A stretch of 53,893 nucleotides of DNA from Parachlorella kessleri (lineage: Eukaryota > Chlorophyta > Trebouxiophyceae > Chlorellales > Chlorellaceae), in contig BBXU01001727.1 of the NCBI GenBank assembly GCA_001598975.1, positions 1 to 53,893 of the forward strand, given 5' to 3'. This document shows, one piece after another, positions 45,899-53,893 of this stretch. The notes beneath the pieces were generated by a model. The model saw nothing but the letters and a program-made list of their open reading frames with translations. It did not search any database and was not told the DNA's origin. The position numbers and the translations under genes are program-made. Every line of letters starts with the position of its first letter. Position 1 is the first letter of the stretch.

Positions 45899-48800
45899 CT
45901 AGTTGATGGTGATGAAAGCAGAGGGGGTAGAGACCACAGCCTCAGACTCAGACCCATCCATGTTGAGGGTGGTGACAGCAAACTTGTAGGCCCACTGGCC
46001 GGTGGGGGAGTCCTTGGGGATCTGCAGGGCTGAGCTGGTGAAAGTAACAGTGTACACGTTGCTGGCAACGGCGGCAGTGCCCAGGCTGGCGGGGATGTGG
46101 GGGTTGGGGGTGGTGGTGCCGTCATAGGTCTTCACCAGCAGACCGTCACCATTACCCAGCTGGTTCCAGACCAGGGTGTCGGGGTTCTGGTATGACACGG
46201 TGACCTTGTAGCCGTAGATGTAGCGGGTGGGGACGCTGGAGTCGGCACCGGTGAAGATGACGGTGTTGTTGGCGGTCATGGCAGTGGCGGCCTGGGGCAC
46301 ATTCAGGCTGCTGTCGGCGTCTGCCTGGAGCGGGCACTTCCAGGGGTTGTTGAAGTCGTAGGCCTCGTCGCTGGAGTCCACAATCTGGTATGAGGAGGCT
46401 GCAGGGCGGCAGGGGCAAGGAGAAGGAAGACCGTGAGTGGGCGGGTGCAACAGCCAAGGCGTGTGTTAACAAGCTGGCCTTACTCATACAGCCTCTCAAA
46501 CAAAGTGCATCCCAAGGCTGGAGGTCTGCTACCACTGCTGTGCTGCAAAGACATGCCGAAAGCTTCAGGGGCAGCACCCAGTAGGCCAGTGTGATCTAAG
46601 CAGGCCCCGCCGCACAGCTCATGCTGGAAAGGAGGCACACCTGCCAGGGCATTGATGGCTACTCGCTAGGGCAACCGCAACCTGGGCATGCAAAATAGCG
46701 CTGGCTCCCACCCGCCTCAAACTGCCCACCCAAGGAGAATCTACTGCGGCCTCACCTCCGTTGATGTCCTGGAAGGACTCGCCGTTGCCGTAGAAGGTGG
46801 TGCCGTCAGGCAGGGTGCGGTCGGTGCCGTCGGGCAGGAAGCAGATGTTCTCGTTGCCGGGGTACAGCACCAGGGACTGCAGGGCGGGGAACTTGCGGGG
46901 GGCGGTGCGGGAGGTCCAGGTGGTGGGCAGCAGAGCGGGCAGGGTGTCGGTGGCGGCGGCTGAGGTGGCAAACAGGCTGTTGTCGTGGATCAGGAAGTAC
47001 TGCAGCTTGGGGAACATGATGCCCCAGTTGGTGGGCAGCCAGCCTGCACCACAGGGGAGGGGCGAGCCCAAGAAAGAAGGTTAGGCAGGCAGCTAAGGAG
47101 GTGGGGATAATGCCAAGTTGGGTGCGGCAGCATGCCAGAGAGAGCACGGCAGCGTAGGGTGCGTGCGCCATCACTGCTCCCTGCCACAGGCCGATACAAA
47201 AGCTGCACACACAGCTGCTGCCCATAGGCTGCTTTGAGCAGGCATGCTGCCTATCATCATGCCGGCAAGCCAACAAGTCTTCCGCAAGCCCCATCGCAAT
47301 GCAGTCCTGCTCACCCTGGAAGCCGTTGTCAGAGAGGTCCAGGGAGCGCAGGGCGGCGGTGGTGCCGGCCAGGGGAGTGGCGGGGGTGGCACCGTTGGTG
47401 GCGCACCAGCCGGTCCACTGGCCGCTGATTGCCACGCCGGGCCTGCACCAGTCGTTGGCGGCGGTGGTGGAGTAGGGGCCGGTGTAGGCGGTGGTGCCGT
47501 CAGAGGTGCCTAGCAGGTTCTTGGAAAGGTCCAGGGTTTCCAGGCGCTTGAACACCTTGGCGCTGGACAGCCAGCCGTCGGGCAGGCCACCTGCGGCACA
47601 GGCAGTGGCTGGGGTAGTTAGACCGGGGACGACAGCCCTGCACTGCTATGCTTGGTGCATGTTCAGACCGTCGCTCTTTCACAAACAGCTAGAAGGGCTG
47701 CGCTAGGGGAGCAGCTGTAGAGCAACAAACCCAAGCTTGCTGATGGCAAACCGGCCCTGCGTCCACACCAATCGCACAGAAGCAGGTCCGGTGCAGCACC
47801 AAGGCAAGCCGGCAGCCAGGCTGGGCGGGAGGGGCTCTGCTCACCAAAGAACTGGTTGCCGGAGAGGTCCATGTCGCGCAGGGAGATGAAGGCACCCAGG
47901 CGGTTCCACTTGCGGTTGGGCAGCGCGCCGCGCAGCAGGTTGTTCTGCAGGTTCAGGGTCTTCAGCTTCAGGAAGTAGGCGGGGTCGGCCCACTCGTCGG
48001 GGATGGTGCCAGTGAACCTGCGGCAGGAGCGGGGCCAAGGAAGCTGTCAGAACACAGCAGGCAGCTGCAGTAAGTAAGGGGACCAGGTGCAGAATACCAG
48101 AAAAAGGGAAGCACGGCTTTGCACTGCCCAATGTGCCAATCAGCAGGACATGGCAGGACGCATGTAACGACAAGTCAGTGGCCTACACTCTGAGCATCAG
48201 GTGCTGCCATAACCCTAGAGCAGCCAGGCATCTGTTGCTGCTCACTTATTGCCCTGGAGGTTGAGGGTGATCAGCTCGTTGGCAAGCTTGAGCTCAGGGG
48301 GCAGGGTGCCCTGCACCTTTAGGTTAGCCAGGTTCCTGCAGGCAAGGAAAAGGGAAAGGCACGTGAATGAGCAGCCTGCTGTAGCTATTACTTCGAAAAG
48401 GTTGACATACCACACAGCGGCAGTGGCCATCCAAACAAGCAGTCGACCAATGCAGTCACGGGTCAGTAGAGCCTAGTCTATAGAGAATGGAAAGCGGCCC
48501 AACTCACAAGCCAATGACGCGGTTGCCGGCGCAGGTGAGGTGGGCCCAAGGCTTGGGGGCGCAGGGGTTGGCGGAGGCTGCAGGGCAACAGCAGCGAGTG
48601 GGGTAAGGCACGCCCGCTCAGTTACCTAGCCCACTGACAGCAGCCCAAGGCGTCTTGACAACCTCAACTACGCTAGCAGTAGTGCCAGAGAGGCCCTCAC
48701 ATAGACAGGCGCAAATCATCGCTGATAGCGAGTGCACCTGGCTATGCAGAGGTAGGGAACGGGCTAGCCAGCACTCCCAAGGGCAGCTGAGCAAGTTCTG

Positions 48801-49183
48801 CTCGCAATAATGTCATCCAACGGTGACACTCACCCTTCCACTGGGACATGGAGGACAGACCGAAACCCTGGGCGGTGACGGCCTGCTGGAGAGCCATCAG
48901 AGCCTTCCCTGCAAAGCATGAAGAGAGACAGCTTGCTGCAGTGGTTGAGGCCTTGCAGACGGGTAGTCACAACGGCGTCGCTTCATGTCATCATCCAGTG
49001 CACCAGCAGTGTGCAGGCCAGTGCAACAGACCAAACAAGTACGATCAGGCCAGGGAAGAATAAATAAACCAAGGCAATCACTGGCTTACTGTCTTGGATG
49101 AGGCCTGCGGGCAGCTCCGAGGCAGCGAAGCAGGTGCTGGCGAGCAGCAGGGCCCCCAGGAGGGCCACAATGCGGGTGTTCAT
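45899..49183 (-). CDS. Secreted LRR protein with C-terminal Fn3-like domain (paralog D)
   Basis: Minus-strand exons in transcript order: 49183-49090, 48908-48834, 48577-48508, 48335-48246, 48017-47845, 47590-47315, 47043-46756, 46398-45899. This gives 521 residues, and every exon length equals that of paralog C. The signal peptide is MNTRIVALLGALLLASTCFA. The protein differs from C at scattered sites: SANPCAPKPWAHLTC in the N-cap, LRGALPNRKW against LRSALPNRKW, DSSLNVPQAAT against DPTENIPQGTT, and ITIN against ITIT. The 288-base exon 7 encodes the same protein as in C. It shares with C the LRR array, the NICFLPDG segment and the C-terminal beta-sandwich. The strongly C-ending codon choice suggests high expression. 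Confidence 0.93.
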
Positions 49184-49248
49184 CGTATTGGGCTTGTATT
49201 AAGGAGGAATGAACTACTGAACAATGAAAGACAGGGCCATAGCCAGTG

Positions 49249-49340
49249 CTTTTAAGGACGAGGCGCAGCCGGGTCCGAGCTCGGCGGAGAGGCGACGTGC
49301 ACTGTACCGGATGCGACCACCAACCGCAAAGCCGCTGCGG
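49249..49340 (-). promoter_or_regulatory. Conserved promoter block and TTAAAA box of LRR gene D
   Basis: CCTTAAAAGC reads on the minus strand at 49258-49249, 66 bases before the ATG. Upstream are the blocks CTCCGCCGAGCTCGGA (49289-49274), CAGTGCACGTCGCC (49304-49291) and CCGCAGCGGCTTTGCGG (49340 down). These match gene C in order and spacing. Confidence 0.7.
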
Positions 49341-50512
49341 ATAGCGGCTGCACGAGCAGGAGCCCGGCTCGGCCCTCCGGTCATACTGGGAAGGTGGTAG
49401 GGCAGGGGGCCAGGGGGTTGTGGTATGTGCACCAGGGTGCACACTCATGTGCACATCCCTAGCTATACGTTGCCAACCTTCCCGCTTGCAACACAGCATG
49501 AACTTCACGTCCTTGGCTTAGCTGTTTGCATCGGGAAACAACAAAAAGAGGCTGGGCTAGTCCGACTCCCACCTCGTACGAACGGCAAGACTTTGCCATC
49601 GACTATGACTGTGACCGCCACTGAATGCTGCACTAGTAAGCTTCTTCACTTGCAAGGCTTAAGGAGGCTTTCGCAGTGTACGGATGGTGTTCTGCCGGAC
49701 TCTCCTCTTAGCAGCGTTGCTAGCCTAGCAAGGAGGAGAGGTCAGCCCTGTCCTGCGGGCAGGACCTCAAAAAAGTATGGAGTGTCGCGATGGCCGACAC
49801 TGGTGTAGATATCTACAGGGCGGCGTGCGAGCGAGTTCCAGTGGAGTGGGTGTTAGGGTGAGTTTGCGGCTTGCTGGCCAGTACCCTGATGGCTTACAGT
49901 GCGACGAGGTGTGACATGGCAGGTTGTTGGGGAGAGGTGGTCCATTCGCCTGACTCATGCTGGGAGTGGGCAGTAGGTTGACACAGAGGGCACCAGACTC
50001 CTCGTCCTTTCAATGCAAGCCAAGCGTCTTTCAGCTGCTTGCCGCAAAGCTCCAGCACAACTGGCATATCAAAGCCACCGATACACAAAATCGGTGTTGA
50101 AACCACCAACGCACGCCACATGAGGTTTGATTACAGCACCCACTCTCTCCCACCAAACCCCGGAAACAGCCTCCTAAGCTACACTGTGAAGCCTAGAGCC
50201 TAACTAGGGATGTGATTTCAGGCTGCACTACACGGGACAACTGACTAGGCTAAAAGAAGACATAGCCTCGCAAGTAGACAGGGTCCAATGCGATAGCAAA
50301 CTCAGAAACAGCTTCAGACAATGTAGAGCACACCAAGCACACCAAACTCACTACGCTGAGCACCCTTTGCTAGGCCTGGAAACAGCTAGTCCGACAGAAG
50401 TAAGGCGCAGGCTGCAGCAGTTAAACACAGGTAGCTTAACAGCCACCCATGGCCCCCACACCAACGCACAGCTGAGGCAGGCTGGCAGGCTTCCATTACG
50501 CCTTGCAATGCA
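49341..50512. other. Intergenic between LRR gene D and the Ala-rich exon
   Basis: I see no supported gene, RNA gene or strong repeat in this stretch. It contains short open frames only. It probably holds the far upstream region of gene D and the 3' region of the minus-strand transcript to the right. Confidence 0.45.
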
Positions 50513-51423
50513 CTACCGCCGCCAGTACAGCTCCACAGTCCCTCCTCCCGGGAGGGGAGCGGCCCGAGCAAGGCTGCCGCCCTCCTGCATTGCGCTCGGT
50601 GCTGCGTCAGCCTGCCGCTGAGCACGAGCACGCTCAGAGCTGCCGCTGCTGTGGCTTGCTCGGGGCAGCTCTCCCACCTGCCCTTCCTGTGCTGACCCGC
50701 CGCTGACGACGGCAGCGCCCTGGCCTGCTGCGCTGCCTGCTGCCCCTGTTGCCGAGCTGATGCTCAGGTGCTGCTCCAGCCCCAGGTCCTTTACGAAGGC
50801 TGTGAAAAGAGCGGCCAGAGCCGCAGCATCAGCACCTCTCACATCAGCTAGCTCATCTATGAAGACCCCCGAGGGGCAGCTGCTATCACCAGCGGCTGAC
50901 TCGGTACCCAGCAGGGCCAGACTGGTGTCGGCACCCAGGCTTTGGCGGTCGAGTGCAGCAGCCATCCCCAAGTCAGGCAGCAGCTGCTGCTGCCGCCGAC
51001 GCTGCTGCGCCCCTGGTGACACTTCGGCCGGCTCCAGCGGTGGCGGTACCTGCCCAGGCCCCAACAAGCCAGCTGCTGCTGCCGTGGCGGCGGCGCTCAT
51101 GCAGCCATTACAGCTGCCGCCGCTGCTAGTGTCGCTCTGGGGCGGTGCAGCAAGCCCTCCACCCAGGCTTGCTGCCGGCGCCCCCAGCGGCGCGGCACCG
51201 GCCGCGCGCTGCTGCCACGTCGCCGCTTGCGGCGACGCGTGTGGCGCTGCTGGGGGCGCACTGGGGGAGGCAGCTGCCGCAGGGTACTGGTGGGGAGCAG
51301 GGGAGCTTGCGCTGTTAGCCAAGCTGCTGTCGGCGGGTAGGAGGCGGGCACGGAAGGCTGACAGGGAGGTGAGGGTGGAGATGGGGCGGTGAAGAAGTGC
51401 AGTACGCGCGGCAAACAGGTTGG
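50513..51423 (-). CDS. Unrecognised Ala/Ser/Gln-rich minus-strand coding exon
   Basis: The minus-strand frame is open for about 300 codons from a good acceptor (TTTGCGCAG, exon start 51423) to a stop at 50513. It begins ANLFAARTALLHRPISTLTS and continues with Ala, Pro, Ser and Gln-rich sequence. A more ordered segment lies near the C-terminus (SGVFIDELADVRGADAAALA, then LFTAFVKDLGLEQHLSISS). There is no ATG near its start, so it is probably an internal or last exon. It could be the last exon of an alternative SKP1-like transcript or of a separate gene; a TATAAA lies upstream on the minus strand (51466-51461). No family recognised. Confidence 0.45.
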
Positions 51424-51613
51424 CCTGCGCAAAGGGACGCCCGAGAGCGGGCCAGCAGCGTTTATAGTCAGCGGGGTGGGAATCTCATCTGTGTTGGCGA
51501 GCAAGGGAGGCTGTGCCAGGGCGGGATGAGCAGCTTCTGGTAGGCACTGCGGTCGGCCACGCAGTCCACAGCTGCCGTATGGGAGCTGTGGTGCAGTGCA
51601 TGCCTATCAGAGC

Positions 51614-53893
51614 TCACAAGTTATATCCACCGCTCAGGTTCAAAGGAACAACAAAGAGCGCTGCAGCTGCTGCAGCCCCCCAGCGTGGTAGTTCACTCCC
51701 GACCCTGGCAACCACCATTGCCTGCCACCCACCCACCGGAATGGCCCCTGCTGCCATAAGCACCTCACTCCCGTACTCGCTTGCGTGGTGAGTGGCATCC
51801 ACTTCACTGCCGGGATCATGCCAGGGCCGTGCATTGAATCCTCCCCGTCCCACCAGCCACAGGGACCCCGGCAGGGGCCCAGCAGCCGCCCCCTCCGGAA
51901 CCGCCGCTGCCAATCCCACTGCTGGTGCTGCGGCTGCTGCTGCTGCTGTTGCTGGCAGCGAAGCGCACATTGCCGCGTTTAGCGTGGCACTTCTTGTTGG
52001 GTGCCCTCCCCCGCGATGGGGGCTTGCAGTCGCCCCAGCAGCAGCAGCCCCGCGCAGGGCGGCTCCCTGGCCGGCGGGCCCCGCCGGCGTGCTGCGCACG
52101 CTGTCCGCGGTGCTGCGCACGCTGAGCCTGTCCGGCGAGGAGTCCAGCGAGCTGCGGCCGCTGTCGCTGGCGGCGGTCGTGGTTGGCACGCTGCCGGCCA
52201 GGGACCCTGCCGGCAGCGTGGAGGCAGGTGAGCGGGCGGTACCGTTGGCTGCCTCACCCACGCCGTTGGCGCCCGTCGTCCCGGCGGCGGCTGCCGCCGC
52301 CGCCGTGGCTGGGCCCGGCTCGGCAGCCGTGCCGGGCCGCCGCAGCGGCACACCAGCCGCCGCCACCCCCGCTGCTGCTGCGCCTGCTGCCAGAGCGGTC
52401 CCCGCACCTGGCGCCTCCTCCACCCCTCCCGCCACCCCCGCTTTCTGCTTGGCTTTCTTCTTCCTGGACCGGCCCTTGCTGCCCACCTTGGCAGGTCTGC
52501 AGGGGGAGAGCGGGGAGGCGGGGGACCTTCAGCAGATGTGGCGGTGAGGCAGGAGTGGGACAGACGCTGTATTGTCGGCCATCAGCCGGTGTATTGTCGT
52601 CAAACCACACAACGGCGCCGCCGGAACACGACCACGACCCCTGTCCAAGCCAGCGGAACCCGCCCACCCCGGCGCCACACACTCACTTCCCGCCCCCAGC
52701 CCCGCCGCCATCTCTATGGTCGTCCGCCTCTATGAAGCTCAGCAGCTCCTCCAGAGACCGCGGGTCCTGCGGCGGCGGAGCCGCCGCAGGCGGCGCGCCG
52801 GCTGCGCCGGCGCCCTCCGGCGCCGCCGCTGCTGCCTGCGCCTGCTGCCAGGCGGCCGCCTGCTGCTGCGCCTGCAGCAGCTGCGCCTTGCGCTCCTGCA
52901 GCTCCTTGCGCTTCTTGGCGTAGAGGCGGTTGAGCATGCGGATGCGGGGGTCGTCTGCAGGCAGGGGAGGGGAGGGGAGGGGAAAGAGTACGCCCGGTGT
53001 CAGGCGCTGGACACTCGTAGCCTTGTCGGCAGCAGTAGTGAGGCATCAAGGGCAGCCTGCTGACAAGCCTTGGTACGCGCCTTCGGTCAGGTCATGTCGA
53101 GGGAAACCATTTGAAATAACCGTTAGCAACCGTTACTCACCCGCCACCGTGCGCAGCGGCTCCAGCTTCTCCTCCTCGGTCAGTTCGTGTGGAGTGGGGG
53201 GAACATTAGCAACCGTTACTCACCCGCCACCGTGCGCAGCGGCTCCAGCTTCTCCTCCTCTGTCAGGTCGTCCGGAAGCCGGAAGGCCTCCCGGATCTGG
53301 TCGGGGGACTTGCCTGCGGTACACCCAATAATCAATCAGATCAAAAAAACAGCTAAAAATTCACTAAAAGCCCTCCCGGATCTGGTCGGGGGACTTGCCT
53401 GCAGTACACCCAATGCATCGATAAAAGTAAAACAACAGCGGAAAAAAAGACAAAAGCAAAACTAAAAACTAAGGAGCCTTGCGGATTTAACCAGGGGCTT
53501 GCCTGCAGCACACCACATAACAACACACAAAGAGCCCCCGGGTTTGAGCAGGGGACTGGCCTGCAGCATGCCTCACACTGCTCTCACACTATGCAAAAGT
53601 CCGGGTGGTCTGCACAGGCATTGCAAGCAGTCCCAGGACATCATCCCTGGGCTGTGATCTCAGCTCACTCCCTCGCCCCTTGGCAGAGAGACCCACGCCC
53701 AAGTGAGGTCTGGGCAGTGGACTGCTCACCAAACCGACCAGTGCCACCTAGACCGCCGCAACCTGTCTGGTAGTCGTATCGCCTCCCCTCCCTTCCCCGC
53801 CCTTCCATCATCTTGACAATTGCCCATGACGCCTCCCTCCCTCTCCCCCTCCCCCAAAACGCCCGCCCCACCCCAGCCACCTACCGCCCCGCG
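51614..53893 (-). CDS. SKP1-like protein of the ASK20/ASK21 type (5' end beyond window)
   Basis: Minus-strand exons: an edge at 53893-53885, then 53313-53224, 52954-52687 and 52496-51614. The phases close to a stop at 51614. The visible protein starts GKSPDQIREAFRLPDDLTEE and continues EKLEPLRTVADDPRIRMLNR and LYAKKRKELQERKAQLL. That is the diagnostic C-terminal part of plant ASK20/21 proteins, which have a SKP1 fold with a long tail. SLEELLSFIEADD and the basic SKGRSRKKKAKQK also match that family. The remaining 280 residues are Ala/Gly/Thr-rich and specific to this alga. SKP1 proteins link cullin-1 to F-box proteins; whether this divergent type does so is uncertain. The SKP1 N-terminal fold lies outside the window. 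The true C-terminus may use a further exon. Confidence 0.8.
53123..53266 (-). repeat. 83-bp-period duplication of an SKP1-like exon end and its donor
   Basis: Two copies of a segment of about 60 bases start at 53123 and 53206. Each contains codons for LTEEEKLEPLRTVAG and the donor with flanking intron (GTGAGTAACGGTTGC). Only the higher-coordinate copy has an intact upstream exon and acceptor. The other is a donor-side fragment inside the next intron. Confidence 0.92.
53286..53575 (-). repeat. Decaying tandem copies of an SKP1-like exon start and acceptor
   Basis: The exon start (53286-53313, GKSPDQIREA) with its acceptor is followed, going upstream in the gene, by copies near 53371, 53472 and 53532. 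The first copy is nearly perfect and the others are progressively degraded. The intervals are A-rich. The copied acceptors keep CTGCAG. Confidence 0.85.

Noticed and set aside
51792..52547. 251-codon plus-strand frame opposite the SKP1-like tail
   Set aside because: It is Ala/Pro-rich antisense of the minus-strand exon, with no domain; the minus strand connects by phase to the conserved SKP1-like exons.
53123..53185. Lower copy of the LTEEEKLEPLRTVAG segment as a second real exon
   Set aside because: It has a donor but no credible acceptor just upstream, and the known family has this motif only once.

Overview
The window looks like nuclear DNA of a green alga. It is GC-rich and intron-dense, and essentially every gene is split by many 80-500 bp spliceosomal introns. 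The proteins are eukaryotic and plant-like: DHX16/Prp2 helicase, SPX-RING ligase, ASK20/21-type SKP1-like protein, and LRR proteins with a plant-type N-cap. TAG and TGA both act as ordinary stops. I favour a chlorophycean alga, but I cannot name the genus from sequence alone. Exon coordinates below come from hand splicing: reading frame, GT/GC-AG sites, phase bookkeeping and remembered family sequences. No search was run.

Layout. A minus-strand membrane-anchored class I methyltransferase (about 246-2000) is divergent from a plus-strand NAD-dependent sugar epimerase fused to a DUF3431-like domain (2370-5731). A 24-exon gene for the spliceosomal DEAH helicase DHX16/Prp2 follows (6524-18727). 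The middle and right hold four paralogous secreted LRR genes: A (19499-22756, +), B (24594-27543, +), C (35063-38650, +) and D (45899-49183, -). C and D are close copies facing each other tail to tail. Between B and C lies an SPX-RING E3 ligase of the NLA/BAH1 type (29227-33325, +). Between C and D a 5'-truncated LINE is inserted on the minus strand (39123-40602). It is bounded by a perfect 16-bp target-site duplication. The right edge carries an SKP1-like gene on the minus strand (51614 to beyond 53893) and an unassigned Ala-rich minus-strand coding exon (50513-51423).

Two themes stand out. First, exon-intron junctions here are repeatedly duplicated in place. The DHX16 gene has at least six sets of tandem copies of an exon edge with its splice site, and the SKP1-like gene has two more. 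The extra copies form decoy donors, acceptors or cassette exons, as expected if local tandem duplication reshapes introns. Second, the LRR family is built of exons with conserved junctions. C and D keep identical exon lengths, a shared promoter block with a TTAAAA box, and a nearly identical 3' half including an intron, while an upstream intron is unrelated. This suggests recent duplication or gene conversion of an abundant secreted protein.

Gene cooperation is limited, as expected for a eukaryotic locus. The methyltransferase and epimerase-DUF3431 proteins both have an N-terminal membrane anchor and could share a bidirectional promoter and a Golgi glycan role (inference). The SPX-RING protein would link phosphate/inositol-pyrophosphate sensing to ubiquitination. 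The four LRR proteins are a tandem family interrupted by that gene and the LINE.
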